The position numbers and the translations under genes are program-made. Shown here one piece after another: positions 9,631 through 20,000 of a stretch of 64,000 nt of DNA. This stretch comes from an uncultured Bacteroidota bacterium (GTDB lineage: Bacteria; Bacteroidota; Rhodothermia; Rhodothermales; Salinibacteraceae). The number at the start of each line of letters is the position of its first letter. Positions within the stretch are counted from its first letter, which is position 1. Under the pieces are notes generated by a model. It was not told where the DNA came from. It searched no databases and saw nothing but the letters and a program-made list of their open reading frames with translations. Where the stretch lies: NCBI GenBank assembly GCA_913056185.1, contig CAJXLV010000010.1:1-64000 (forward strand), written 5' to 3'.

Positions 9631-10770
9631 ATGCGCATCTTCATCAATGCAGCCTCGGCCCACATGGGCGGGGCCGTCACGTACCTGAAGCACCTTTTGA
9701 AGTGGCTGCCTCAGCAGGCGGGAGGGGGACGCGTCGTCGCCTACGCCCCGGCCGCGACCCTGCCCCACGTGCCGACGGACGACCGCGTGGAGGCGCGACC
9801 CTATCCGTTTGCGCGTACGCAGGGGGGGGCACGCCTCTACTTTGACCAGGTCGTCCTCCCCCGACAGGTGCGGCGCGAGGGCGGCGACGTTCTGTTCTCG
9901 GCAACAGGCTTCGGGACGCTGTGCAGTCCTGTGCCGCAGGTGCTGCTGGTGCGCAATATGAAGTACTTCGACCCTCAGTACTGTGAGAAACGGGAATCCC
10001 TCGGCCGTAGCACGCGGCGAACGCGGCTGCGACGCTGGCACAGCCTGCTTTCCATCTGGGCCGCCGATGCTGTCCTGTTCCCGACCCGCGCCATGCAGGC
10101 GGCCGTGGAGGCGTACATCTCCCTGCCCTCCGCCGCGACGCACGTCGCGCATTACGGCTTTGCCCCCGACCGGGCCGCAGCGGGGGAGGGCCCGGAGGGG
10201 CTCCCGCCGACGGACGACGGCCCGATGCTTCTGAACGTGTCCACGTACGCGATCCATAAGAACCTGGAGACGCTCGTGGAGGCCCTCCCCCGCCTCCGGG
10301 CGCAGCATCCACGCCTCACCCTGGTGACGACGACCTCGCGGACGCAGACGGCGGACACGGCGGAGTACGATGCCCTGAAGGCCCGTGCCGAGGCCCTGGG
10401 GGTGGAGGATGCGTGGACGGAGCTGGGCTACGTGCCTCACGATCAGCTCTCTCGGCTGTACCGGGCCGCCGATGCGTACGTGTTTCCCTCGTTTACGGAG
10501 TCCTTTGGGCACTCGATGGTCGAGGCCATGGCGGCCGGCCTGCCCGTCGTGGCGGCCGACACGGCGGTCAACCGCGAGGTGTGTGCCGCGGCGGGGGCCT
10601 ACTTTTCTCCGTTTCGCCCCGCCGACTGTGCCCGCACGGTGCATGCAGTGCTCAGCGCGCCCCAGCGCCGCGTCCGCATGCGCGAAGCCTCGCTCCAGCG
10701 GGCCGATGCGTTTTCGTGGGCGACGCACGCGGAGCGCCTGGCGGCCCTCTTTGCCGACGTGACGCCCTGA
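9631..10770 (+). CDS. Glycosyltransferase family 4
   Basis: A 379-aa GT-B transferase. The ORF track extends to 9385 inside the polymerase gene, but MRIFINAASAHMGGAVTYLK at 9631 is a textbook GT4 N-terminus and lies 4 bp after the upstream stop. The C-terminal domain has LLNVSTYAIHKNLETLVEAL, then FPSFTESFGHSMVEAMAAGLP, which is the E-x7-E donor site. It resembles mannosyl/rhamnosyl transferases of O-antigen clusters in layout. The exact sugar cannot be assigned. Confidence 0.88.
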   Translation: MRIFINAASAHMGGAVTYLKHLLKWLPQQAGGGRVVAYAPAATLPHVPTDDRVEARPYPFARTQGGARLYFDQVVLPRQVRREGGDVLFSATGFGTLCSPVPQVLLVRNMKYFDPQYCEKRESLGRSTRRTRLRRWHSLLSIWAADAVLFPTRAMQAAVEAYISLPSAATHVAHYGFAPDRAAAGEGPEGLPPTDDGPMLLNVSTYAIHKNLETLVEALPRLRAQHPRLTLVTTTSRTQTADTAEYDALKARAEALGVEDAWTELGYVPHDQLSRLYRAADAYVFPSFTESFGHSMVEAMAAGLPVVAADTAVNREVCAAAGAYFSPFRPADCARTVHAVLSAPQRRVRMREASLQRADAFSWATHAERLAALFADVTP

Positions 10771-10815
10771 GCCTGAGGGGACGATGTTTTTTCTCAGTAC
10801 GATCTTAGACGCACC

Positions 10816-11769
10816 ATGTCTTCCAGAGCTGAGTTGCGAACGGAGGCCCCCGCGCCCTTCCCGGCGCGTCCCCGCGAGCACGACTGCGTTCCCGTGTCGG
10901 TCCTCATCCCCACCCGCAACGAGGAGGCCAACCTGGCCCGGTGCCTGGCGCCTCTTCGGGGGTGGGCAGCGGAGGTGGTCGTGGTGGACTCCCAGAGCAC
11001 CGACGACACCGTCGCCATTGCGGAGACGGCCGGGGCCCAGGTGCTCCAATTTCACTACGACGGGGGGTGGCCCAAGAAGCGGCAGTGGGCGCTAAATACG
11101 TACGACTTCCAGTACGAGTGGATCTTGCTCTTGGATGCCGATGAGATTCTCTTAGACCCGGTAAAGCGTGAGATTGCTGCGGCCCTTCAGACGGAAGCGT
11201 ACAACGGCTACTGGCTCCGCTTCCAGGTGCATTTTTTGGGACGCCGACTGCGGCACGGCGGGTTTGATCTGTGGAAACGAAGCCTCTTCCGGTACGGACA
11301 GGGACACTACGAGCAGCGGTTCGAAGGGCACGAGACATCGATGAGCGACGTCGAAATTCACGAACACGTGGTGGTAGACGGGCCGGTGGGACGGCTCCGG
11401 CAGCCCGTCCGCCACGAAAACTGGAATTCGCTGTACCGCTACATCGAGAAGCACAACGAGTACTCGGAGTGGGAAGCGCAGCTCTACCACACGGGCAGCG
11501 GCGGAGAGGTGGAGCCGTCTCTGTCCGGCAACCAGGCCCAGCGGCGCCGTTGGCTCAAGGCGGCGCTGGTCCACGTCCCGGGCTTTCCAGTGCTCACGTT
11601 CCTGTACCACTACGTCGTGCGCCTCGGGTTTTTGGACGGGCGGGCGGGGTTTGTGTACTGCGTACTGAAGGGCGTTCAGCGCTTCCACGCGAAGGCAAAA
11701 TGGTACGAACGGGAGCTGGAAGATGCCCCGAAAGCCTCGTTCTCTCCCCAAAATGATGCCAACGCATGA
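10816..11769 (+). CDS. Glycosyltransferase family 2, WaaE/KdtX-like
   Basis: A 317-aa GT-A transferase. It begins with VSVLIPTRNEEANLARCL (~residue 35), has the VVVDSQSTDDT loop and the metal-binding LLLDADEI. It then has the YNGYWLRFQVHFLGRRLRHGG region found in the LPS-core beta-glucosyltransferase (WaaE) subgroup. The C-terminus contains a hydrophobic patch (FPVLTFLYHYVVRLGFLDG) likely to touch the membrane. Its stop overlaps the next gene (ATGA, 11766). WaaE-like specificity is an inference from subgroup motifs. Confidence 0.87.
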   Translation: MSSRAELRTEAPAPFPARPREHDCVPVSVLIPTRNEEANLARCLAPLRGWAAEVVVVDSQSTDDTVAIAETAGAQVLQFHYDGGWPKKRQWALNTYDFQYEWILLLDADEILLDPVKREIAAALQTEAYNGYWLRFQVHFLGRRLRHGGFDLWKRSLFRYGQGHYEQRFEGHETSMSDVEIHEHVVVDGPVGRLRQPVRHENWNSLYRYIEKHNEYSEWEAQLYHTGSGGEVEPSLSGNQAQRRRWLKAALVHVPGFPVLTFLYHYVVRLGFLDGRAGFVYCVLKGVQRFHAKAKWYERELEDAPKASFSPQNDANA

Positions 11770-12686
11770 GCAACCGCATCCACCTGTGCTACGGCGCAGA
11801 CCAAAACATGCTGGAGCCCCTGTGTGTATCGGCCCACAGCGCGGCGGCGAGCGTGCAGGGGCGTGACCTGAGCATCTGGGTGTTTCATCCAGACCTTACG
11901 CCAGGCGCGATCGAACAGCTGCGCCGCGTGCTGGCGCCCTTTCCCGGCACGGCCCTCCAGGTGCAGGCAGTCGATTTGGAAGTGTTTGCCGACCTTAAGG
12001 GACTGCACGGGGCGGTCATGCCGTTCGTAAAGCTGCTGCTCCCACGGCGCATGCAGCGCCAGGCGGCGCGGATCGTGGTGCTCGATGCCGACACGGTGGT
12101 CGTGGGGGGGCTGGAGGCCCTGTACGACCACGACCTGAGCGGCCGCGCGCTCGGGGCGGTGTCGTACGGCCCCCTCAAAAATACGCTGGAGGCTGAGTTT
12201 TTTGCCGCGCAGGGACTGGACCTACAAGCGGCAAGCTTTAACTCAGGCGTGATGCTGGTCGATGTCAACCGGTGGAACGAAAATCGGACGACGGAGCGCC
12301 TCATCGAAACCATTACCGCGGTGGATCCCCAGACAGTGGAGAGCGACCAGCCGTTTTTGAATCTGGCGTTTTACGACAACTTCGAGCCCCTCCGCATCCG
12401 CTATAACAAACGGGCTGGCCCCGATACCCACATCCCCCCGGCGGACGCTGCCGACGGGGTGCTTCACTTTGTGGGCCTCCCGAAGCCGTGGGACCTCGGC
12501 GGGCGTCTTTTCAATGTCAATTATCGGGTGTACGAAGCGTACCGGCGCCGCGCAGGTGTGCCGCACACCCCCGCGCTGGGCCTCGTGCCCGATGAGCGCT
12601 GGGAGCGGGCTGCGAAAGGCCTCTGGGCAGGGCTGCGCACCGCTCTCCCGCTGCCAGCATCGATGGCATCGTGCATGCTTCCCTGA
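11766..12686 (+). CDS. Glycosyltransferase family 8-like
   Basis: A 306-aa GT-A retaining transferase of the LgtC/galactinol-synthase type. The nucleotide-sugar site is IVVLDADTVVVGGLEALYD (DxD at ~103). FNSGVMLVDVNRWNE, ESDQPFLNLAFYD and the late HFVGLPKPW motif follow in family order. It starts within the stop of the upstream GT2, so it is translationally coupled. Family 8 members usually add galactose or glucose with retention; the substrate here is not known. Confidence 0.86.
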   Translation: MSNRIHLCYGADQNMLEPLCVSAHSAAASVQGRDLSIWVFHPDLTPGAIEQLRRVLAPFPGTALQVQAVDLEVFADLKGLHGAVMPFVKLLLPRRMQRQAARIVVLDADTVVVGGLEALYDHDLSGRALGAVSYGPLKNTLEAEFFAAQGLDLQAASFNSGVMLVDVNRWNENRTTERLIETITAVDPQTVESDQPFLNLAFYDNFEPLRIRYNKRAGPDTHIPPADAADGVLHFVGLPKPWDLGGRLFNVNYRVYEAYRRRAGVPHTPALGLVPDERWERAAKGLWAGLRTALPLPASMASCMLP

Positions 12687-12704
12687 TACATTCGACGGGT
12701 GACC

Positions 12705-13898
12705 ATGAGCAGGCTCGATCGATTCAAGAAGGCGGTCCTGGACGCGTGCTTTCGGCCCGTGGAGCTGGAGGCGCCCGCCTTGTCCCCGACGACTGTCCTC
12801 TCGCTGGGCGACGTCCCCGCGCTGTTTGACCCGACCCGCAACGGCCCGCCGCAACAGGGCGTGCCCCGCATTCGCCTGTACGACGACGTGACGGTTTGGC
12901 CCGCACAGAGCGTGGCCCACTGCGGGCCGGCTCTCGCGTTCGATACGTTCATGGATGCGGGGCACACTGCCCATCTGGGCGCCCTAAATGCGCTGCGTCA
13001 CTACCCCATTCGGCGCCGGCGCGGATGGGCGACGGCAATCGAGAGCGTCTACCCGACGGCGAACTACTACCACTTTTTTGTGGACACGCTTCCGCGCGCA
13101 TGGGCACTGCACCACCCGGCCCTGCGCGGCATCCCCATCACGCTCTACCTCACGCGTCCGCTCGCGGGGCCGAAAAAGGCGGTGCTGCGCAGCGTGCTGC
13201 CGCCCAACGTCACCATCTGCACCACGCACCGCTTCACGCGGCTCGCGACGGACCGGTACGTGCACCTTCCATACCTGAGCACTGACCGTGCCGGGCACGT
13301 GCCGGAGCGGGGGGAGACCAGCGGGGGCTTTCTGCCACAAGAGTACCTCGAATTTTTCCGGCGGCATATGCTGGCCCGTGCCGACGCGGCCGCGGTGCCT
13401 TCGCCCGAACGCATTTTTGTGTCGAGAAAGGGAGCGTCGATGCGCCGCCTGACCAATGAGCGCGCGGTGGCTGCGTTCTTAGAGGCGCGGGGGTTCGTGA
13501 CGGTGCGGCCGGAGACGTACTCGCTCGCGGAGCAGGCGCATCTGTTCAGCACGGCCGAGACGGTGGTGGCCCAGCACGGGGCCGCCCTCACAAATCTCCT
13601 GTATATGCGACAGGGGGCGGTCGTAGAGGTCTTTTCCTCGCACCACACCCCACAGTACTACACGCAGTGCGCACGTACGCTGGGCCTGCAGTACGAGGCC
13701 ATCACACTGGACCGCGGGTGGAAGAATGCCGATGCGCACCTGCCGCTGGACGCGTTGGCTCGTGCGCTGTCTGCCTTGGAGGGGAGCGCCTCCCAGGAGC
13801 GGGGCGGCAGTGAAGGCGGCAGTGAAGGCGGCAGTGAAGGCGGCAGTGAAGACAGTGCCCCCCCACGCTTCCTGGAGTCGCAGTCGGCCCGTCCCTGA
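12705..13898 (+). CDS. Glycosyltransferase family 61 with Gly-Ser-Glu repeat tail
   Basis: A protein of about 397 aa of the GT61 (DUF563) family. The diagnostic region is FVSRKGASMRRLTNERAVAA, followed by the ETVVAQHGAALTNLLYM signature in which the His-Gly-Ala segment is near-invariant. The mid-region VYPTANYYHFFVDTLPRAWAL is also typical. The C-terminus ends in four in-frame GGSE units encoded by a 12-bp tandem repeat, forming an acidic flexible tail. GTG 12699 is an alternative start two codons upstream. It likely adds a pentose or GlcNAc-type sugar; this is not resolvable here. Confidence 0.84.
   Translation: MSRLDRFKKAVLDACFRPVELEAPALSPTTVLSLGDVPALFDPTRNGPPQQGVPRIRLYDDVTVWPAQSVAHCGPALAFDTFMDAGHTAHLGALNALRHYPIRRRRGWATAIESVYPTANYYHFFVDTLPRAWALHHPALRGIPITLYLTRPLAGPKKAVLRSVLPPNVTICTTHRFTRLATDRYVHLPYLSTDRAGHVPERGETSGGFLPQEYLEFFRRHMLARADAAAVPSPERIFVSRKGASMRRLTNERAVAAFLEARGFVTVRPETYSLAEQAHLFSTAETVVAQHGAALTNLLYMRQGAVVEVFSSHHTPQYYTQCARTLGLQYEAITLDRGWKNADAHLPLDALARALSALEGSASQERGGSEGGSEGGSEGGSEDSAPPRFLESQSARP
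13803..13850 (+). repeat. Four-copy 12-bp tandem repeat inside GT61 gene
   Basis: The unit ggcggcagtgaa is present four times without mismatch, followed by a partial copy (gacagtg). Because 12 is a multiple of three, it encodes four GGSE units in frame. Copy-number change would alter linker length without a frameshift. It lies close to the 3' end of the gene. Confidence 0.95.
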
Positions 13899-13964
13899 TT
13901 CCCGGTCCCCTCCAGTCCGCCTGCTGTTTTCGGATCGCACCTTCTCGTCTGGCCCCTCCGCGGC

Positions 13965-14876
13965 ATGCACCTGCTCACGGTCGTGATCACCTGCTACAAC
14001 CACGGCGCTTACCTCCACACGTCCATCCGAAGCGTGCTGGGCCAAGGATTCAACGACGTGGAGCTGATCGTGGTGGACGACGGCTCCACGGACCACACGC
14101 CTGCTGTTGCGGGGCAGTGGGCGGAGGCCACCTACATCCGGCAGGAAAACCAGGGCCTTAGTGCGGCCCGCAACACCGGCCTGGAGGCCGCTACGGGAAC
14201 GCACATTTGCTTTCTGGACGCCGACGATTGGTTCCTGCCTGGGGCCCTGCACGCCATTGCTCGTCGGGTGCAGGCGCATCCCACCGCCGCCCTGTTGGTT
14301 GGCGGCCACATCAAGGCCTACGACACGCCCACGGGCGTGCGCTACGGCGAGACGTCGATTCCCGCGCTCCAGCCCGATCCATACGCCGCTCTCCTCCGGT
14401 GCAACGTGATCGAGATGCACGCCGCGGTTGCGTACCGGCGAGACGTACTGCGGACGATGGGCGGATTTGACGAAGCCCTCCCGGCGGCGGAGGACTACGA
14501 GATGCTCCTGCGTGTCGCGCGCGACCACCCCACGCGGCGCCTGGAGGGCTACTCCAAGCCTGTTGCCGCCTATCGCCGCCACGCCTCCAACATGAGCGAC
14601 AATCCTGGCCTCATGCTCAAAAGCACGCTCGACGTGCTGCATCGCCACCGCAGCGCGGCCTCTGGCTGCCCGGCGCACCGTCACGCCCTGGAGGAGGGAC
14701 TTCGCTTCCACAAGGACCTGTACGGTGCACGGGTGCTGCGGCGCGTAAAGCGTACGCTCCGCAGTGCGGCTGCCCGGTCCTGCCTGCGGGACGATCTCAC
14801 TCTGCTCGGGCGCTACGCCCCTGTGTGGACCGTTCGCCGACTGGGCCGACATCTTGCCGAATACATTCGACGGTAG
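13965..14876 (+). CDS. Glycosyltransferase family 2
   Basis: A 303-aa GT-A transferase. The N-terminus LTVVITCYNHGAYLHTSIRSV is followed by LIVVDDGSTDHT (first Asp pair) and CFLDADDWFLPGAL (metal-binding DADD). AAEDYEMLLRVARDHP supplies the catalytic-base region. The rest is a basic C-terminal segment that may contact membrane lipids. Start ATG 13965 directly precedes the first strand. It belongs to the same cluster, 66 bp after GT61. Inverting chemistry is expected for GT2; the sugar is unknown. Confidence 0.87.
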   Translation: MHLLTVVITCYNHGAYLHTSIRSVLGQGFNDVELIVVDDGSTDHTPAVAGQWAEATYIRQENQGLSAARNTGLEAATGTHICFLDADDWFLPGALHAIARRVQAHPTAALLVGGHIKAYDTPTGVRYGETSIPALQPDPYAALLRCNVIEMHAAVAYRRDVLRTMGGFDEALPAAEDYEMLLRVARDHPTRRLEGYSKPVAAYRRHASNMSDNPGLMLKSTLDVLHRHRSAASGCPAHRHALEEGLRFHKDLYGARVLRRVKRTLRSAAARSCLRDDLTLLGRYAPVWTVRRLGRHLAEYIRR

Positions 14877-14967
14877 GCGATGACCGGTGCCGTGTGCGCC
14901 CCAGGCCCTTGCTTAATCCTTCGTCCCTTGCTTCTTCTCCTCCCTTGCTCCTCCTCGAGAATGCGCC

Positions 14968-15873
14968 ATGGGTCCCATCCCGTCCCTGAAGCCCTCCGCC
15001 TGCGCCACGCGGGCACTGTCCCTCATTCTCTGCACGCGCAATCGCGCCGACGCGCTGGCGCGCTGCCTCCGGCGGCTGCCCACCTCCGCCCTCTCGGCGG
15101 CCGACGGAGAGCTCATCCTGGTGGACAACGGCTCCTCGGACGAGACCCCGGCCCTCCTGCGCCGCTTTGCCGACGCTGCGGCGTGCCCCGTGTCGGTGGT
15201 CACAGAGCCGAGGGAGGGCCTCTCGCGGGCACGCAACGCAGGCGTACGAGAAGCCGCCGGGCGAACCCTCGTGTTTACGGACGATGATTGCTACCTCGGG
15301 GATGGGTACGTGCGCACAGCACGGACGGTGTTCGGCGAGGCCAATTTCAGCTACTGCGGCGGGCGCATTCTGCTCCACGACCCCGCCGACGCCCGCTATG
15401 GCCTGCGAGAGCAGACCGCCTTCGAGCGCATTCCGCCCTTCTCGTTTATCCCGCCGGGGCAGTTTCAGGGGGCCAACTTGGTGGTGCACCGACGCGTGTT
15501 TGCGAACATCGGGCTGTTCGATCCCCGGCTGGGAGTCGGCACGCCATTCCGGTGCGGCGACCTGGACCTTGTGGCGCGTGCCTCCCAGGCGGGGTTTGCA
15601 GGGGCGCATGTGCCGGAGCTCGTGGTCTACCATCACCACGGCCGGGCGGGCGAGGACATTCGTGCGCTGGATGCGGCGAATGATTATGCCTGCGGGGCCT
15701 ACTACGCGAAGTTCCTGCGGGGCGGGGAGCTGTCGTACCTGCGCGGGTGGCTGGCTGAGGGGCTGTTGAGCCGAAAGGACCTCCGGGTGACGCTGCCGAA
15801 GATGGTCCGCGAGGTGAAGGGGGCGCTGCACTTCGTCCGCACCACGGAAGCGGCAAGGAGGGGGACCGAATGA
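14968..15873 (+). CDS. Glycosyltransferase family 2
   Basis: A 301-aa GT-A transferase. Motifs in order are LILCTRNRADALARCLRRL, LVDNGSSDETPALL, GLSRARNAGVREAAG and LVFTDDDCYLGDGY (metal site). RCGDLDLVARASQAG follows. It shares motif layout and several identical stretches with the next gene, so the two look like tandem paralogs that have diverged. A 91-bp gap separates it from the upstream transferase. Start ATG 14968 follows a tract rich in C and T with no clear ribosome-binding site. Confidence 0.87.
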   Translation: MGPIPSLKPSACATRALSLILCTRNRADALARCLRRLPTSALSAADGELILVDNGSSDETPALLRRFADAAACPVSVVTEPREGLSRARNAGVREAAGRTLVFTDDDCYLGDGYVRTARTVFGEANFSYCGGRILLHDPADARYGLREQTAFERIPPFSFIPPGQFQGANLVVHRRVFANIGLFDPRLGVGTPFRCGDLDLVARASQAGFAGAHVPELVVYHHHGRAGEDIRALDAANDYACGAYYAKFLRGGELSYLRGWLAEGLLSRKDLRVTLPKMVREVKGALHFVRTTEAARRGTE

Positions 15874-15953
15874 GGCCGAGAAATGAGAAGGCCCAGGCCC
15901 AGAGCGCACCACACTGCTCATCATGCCTGTCCACCCTACACTGAGAACGACCT

Positions 15954-16937
15954 GTGACGACGGTTTCCGTGATTTTGTGTTCGCACAACCGGGCTGCCCA
16001 CCTAAAGGAGACGCTCGCGTCTTTGCGAACGACCGATGTGCCTGCGGGATGGACTGTAGAGGTTCTGCTGGTCGACAATGCATCGACCGACGACACCCCA
16101 GCCGTGATGCGCGCTTTCGAACACCCCCAGGCGGCGGTGCGCGTGCTCCAGGAGAAGAACCGCGGGCTGTCGCACGCTCGCAACTGTGGGGTGCGTGCCG
16201 CCCGGGGCCGGGTCCTGCTCTTTACGGACGATGATGTGCGGCTTCCGGACGGGTGGATGGAGGGAATGGCGACTCCAATCCTGGAGGGGACCGCCGATGC
16301 GGTGGCCGGCGGCGTAGAGCTGTCGGCCGCATCGCAGCGAGCGTGGATGACAGCACACCACCGAGACCTGCTGGCCTCTACTGAGCGGATTGACCCCGCG
16401 TGCCCGGAGCGGATGGTGGGGGCAAACATGGCGGTGTCGGCGCGTGTGTTCGAGGTGGTGCCCGGCTTCGACCCTGCGCTGGGGCCCGGGCGGCTGGGGC
16501 TGGGGGGCGAGACGCTCTTCTCGCTTCAGCTTCGGGCGGCCGGATTTCAAATCGCATCGGCCTTTGAGGTGGCGGTGCGGCACTGCCCGGAGGCGACGCG
16601 GATGAGCCGAGAGGCGTGGAAGGAAGCGGCGGCCCAAAGCGGACAGGCGGGGGCGTATCGAAGCTATCACTGGGCGCACCGCCACTACGCCTTGCCGGTC
16701 CTCCTCGCAGGCTGGCTTTACCAGCGCTGCCGTCTCGGCTGGTACCAAGGAGTACAGGCCCTTTGGGGCGGCCCGAGCAGCCCCATGCCGACACGAGAGT
16801 TGCTACTTCGTCGGAGGGTGCACCGGGTCCGGCAGCACCTCCGCGAATACGGAAAGCCGGCAAAGCATGACCCGCACGCCCTCTCGACGAAGGCGCGCCG
16901 CAGCCCTGTCCTCACGCCGGACGCAGAGGCAGAGTAG
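15954..16937 (+). CDS. Glycosyltransferase family 2 (paralog of upstream gene)
   Basis: A 327-aa GT-A transferase beginning at GTG 15954 (TTVSVILCSHNRAAHLKETL). It has LLVDNASTDDTPAVM, RGLSHARNCGVRAARG, LLFTDDDVRLPDGW and GLGGETLFSLQLRAAG in family order. The arrangement mirrors the gene at 14968 and suggests duplication. The C-terminal region has a hydrophobic segment (HYALPVLLAGWLYQRC) that may bind the membrane. It is the last transferase before the large secreted lyase-like gene. Confidence 0.86.
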   Translation: MTTVSVILCSHNRAAHLKETLASLRTTDVPAGWTVEVLLVDNASTDDTPAVMRAFEHPQAAVRVLQEKNRGLSHARNCGVRAARGRVLLFTDDDVRLPDGWMEGMATPILEGTADAVAGGVELSAASQRAWMTAHHRDLLASTERIDPACPERMVGANMAVSARVFEVVPGFDPALGPGRLGLGGETLFSLQLRAAGFQIASAFEVAVRHCPEATRMSREAWKEAAAQSGQAGAYRSYHWAHRHYALPVLLAGWLYQRCRLGWYQGVQALWGGPSSPMPTRELLLRRRVHRVRQHLREYGKPAKHDPHALSTKARRSPVLTPDAEAE

Positions 16938-17003
16938 CGGGTTGGCACGGAGTTTGGGACGGAACGCGCTGTCGTCTTGTCTTGCATCCATCCGGGGTTC
17001 TCA

Positions 17004-20000
17004 ATGCGTCGTCCGTTGTGTCAGTTGGTTCTTTGTGTTCTTCTGTTCGTTGGGGCCCGGCAGGCCGGGAGCACGCCCGTCGGCCCTGGGGCGTTGGCAG
17101 AGCAGTCGGTCCGCGCCTCCACCCCCGCCGCGGATACGCTCCTGCTGGACCAGTATCCCGACGCGCAGGCCGCCTACAGCGTGCGGCGACTGCGCGCAAG
17201 CTATGAGGGCCCCGCCCTGCGCGTCCGACGCACCAGTGACAATGCCGAGCAAGATTTCGGATTTACCCAGGCCGGTACGCTCAACCAGGCCGCCATCGAA
17301 AATTGGCTGGCGGGGGCGGACGGGACGGTGGTGCGGTGGTACGCACAGGTAGACGGCATGACCGACCTTGTGGGAAGCCCCGGTCCTGAGATCGCCCGCA
17401 ACGGCACTGTCCACACCGATCCCGATGGCCGCCCCCACCTCTACCTTGGCACCGGGGGGCTGTCCGCCGACAGGTGGTTCCTCCCCCAGAACATTACAGC
17501 CTCCCTGGTGGTCGAGATTGAGTCGACCACCAACCCCTGGGACATGCTCCTGGAGATGCGAAGCTCGTCGGACCTGCGTGTGTACCGGACCAGCGACGGG
17601 CGCTATTGGACAACGCCCGGCGAGAACAAGATAATTACGCCCAACGAAAAGCTCATTCTCACCGTTGCGGGGTCGGCGCAGGGCCTGCAAATGTATCAGA
17701 ACGACGCCCAAAAGCTGAACACCGAAACCCCCCTGGGCGAAAATTGGGCGGGTCCGTTGCGGGTGGGGGCATTGGACGGCTTTCTCGGCGAACTGGTGCT
17801 GTACCCACACCTGGACCAGCAGGACGTGTGGGCGCGGTACGACAACATGAATGACTACTGGCAGGTGGGTCCGTCTGGCACCAATCGGGGGGCTCTCCTG
17901 CCGCAGACCTCGCAGTATCAGGTCACGCTCTACGACTGGCTGGAAACCATCTCGACCGACGATGTCGCCCTGCCGGACGGGACGCTCTCGTTCGATCGCT
18001 CCGTCCTCAGTACGGACGAGCTGGCAGACCTCTGGCTTCAAGTAAAGGGGCTCACGGCCTCCAGCGTCACGCGCCGAGAGCCGGCCTGGTACACACTGGA
18101 CAACGGGGACGGGAGGGGCATTGAGGCAACGGGCGTTGTGCGGGCCAACCATGACCCCCAGGGCGGCGATTACGGCGGAAATCCTCCCCGGTCGTGGCAA
18201 AACGAGCCTGCTTACTGGTATCAGCTTGACATTCCTCTTTCGGGGGGAGGCCAGGGAAATCCGTGGTACAAGGACCCCGCAATGGGACGGCGGGCGATGG
18301 TGGTGGCCATTGTAGACCTCATGATGCACGAAGGGCTCGACGATGTAGACTCGTTCAACTGGTTCGATATGAAGGGGAAGGCCTTCCTCGGCATGGCAGA
18401 GGCGTACCGCTGGGCAGGCGAAGTGATGCCCTCTGATGTGCAGGCAGCGTTCGAAACGGGCATGGAAAAGCTCATCGATGACCTGACGGCGCGCGGGCCG
18501 CGGGCGGTAAATACCAACATGGACATGTTTGCCCTACACGGCGCCGCAGATTTCTACAAGGCCACCGACGACCCCGCCTTGAAAGCAAAGTCCATCGGCC
18601 TCGTCAAGCGGGCGTTGCTGGGCTTCCCCGACGGGGAGCTCGGGACAAAGCACAAGGTGTTTGCCGCGGGCGGGCGGGACGGCGGCGTCTACGACCCCTC
18701 CGGATTCATCATGGAAGGGGGGCAGCCGGACCATTTTTACGGCGGGGAGTCGCTCTATCACCTCATGGGCGCGCTGGCGGCCGTTACGGATCGCGAGACG
18801 GCGACGGTGCCGCCCGACTGGGCCTTCCTGCGCACCGTTGTGGAGCAGCTCCAGATATGGCGAAGCTATCAGGTCTTCCACGACCCGGCCAACGATAGCC
18901 CATACCGCGATCAAAATACGCCTCTGTTCTCAGGGGCCGGCTTTTCGGGCCGCACTTCTGCGGGGGCGCCAGCGGGGCAAAACGACAAGCCCTGGAAAAA
19001 ACTCGGTGTGGCCGCCACCTTCGCTCCGGCGCTTGCCCACAAGAGCGAATACGTGACTACCCAGCTGCCCACCGTCCCGGAGATGGAAAGCGACATTTCC
19101 GGGCTCCTGTCGGGCATGACAAGCAAAATGGCCTCCCCCTACACCGGCGCCCCCCCCAGTGAGTGGAGCGGGTGGAGCCCCTGGACAAAGTCGACCCCCT
19201 ACCTCCCACCGGCGGGCTGGTACAGCACCCTCACGGCCCTCCTCACCGCCGATGATCCGCAACTCCGCTACCCCTCGCAGCAGCCCGGCGCGTCCTGGAA
19301 CAAATCCTTCGGCGGCCCTCCCGTCGGGCCGCAGTACTGGTCGTACAAAGACACCGCCCCCGATGGGCGCGCGTTCGGGTTCTTTGTGGAGGCACAGTCT
19401 CGGCAGGGCACGTACGGGGGGTGGTACGGCGGCAAAATCGAAACCTTCTGGATGGAAGAGGTAGGCGTGGTGCTCCTCAACCGCCACGGCAAGACCGGAT
19501 GCGACCGCACCAGCCGCACGGACGACAACTTCGAGGACTCCGTCTGTTGGTTCAACCTCGACTGGAAGGCGGGGCACCACGTATGGGGGCGCGACGAAGG
19601 AGGCACTGGGTTCACCACCCTTCTACTCCGAGGGCGCACCCTGGAGCGCACAGCCCGCTTCCGCACTGAGCAGCCGGTCCCTTCGGTCACGGTGCGCAAC
19701 CAGTTCAACGACCCGAGCCAGCCGACAGGCACGGCCGGCCTCTCCGGCGAACAGACAGGTACGGAAATCCAGGGCAGTTTTGTGGTCGAGAACGAGTTCA
19801 CGGCACAGCCCCGCGGCCTTCGGGTGACACACCGACTCGCCTCCGACCAAACCGATGAGGTGACGGAGCTCTGGGCTACGCTCCCGGTCCACTTGCGACA
19901 GTACAGCGAGTTTGCGGGGCCGGACCCCCAGATTAGCATGGCGCCCACCTCTATCGAATACTGGACCGGAACGGCGTGGGCCGCGTTGCCCGAGGACCAA

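Noticed and set aside
9520-11055. 511-aa - strand ORF and similar long antisense frames (955-2394, 24930-26549, 35198-36631, 50841-52532)
   Set aside because: All are codon-structure shadows of the coding strand, with His/Arg-rich composition and no motifs.
13803-13850. Possible CRISPR-like array
   Set aside because: The units are directly adjacent with no spacers and are in frame within a gene.
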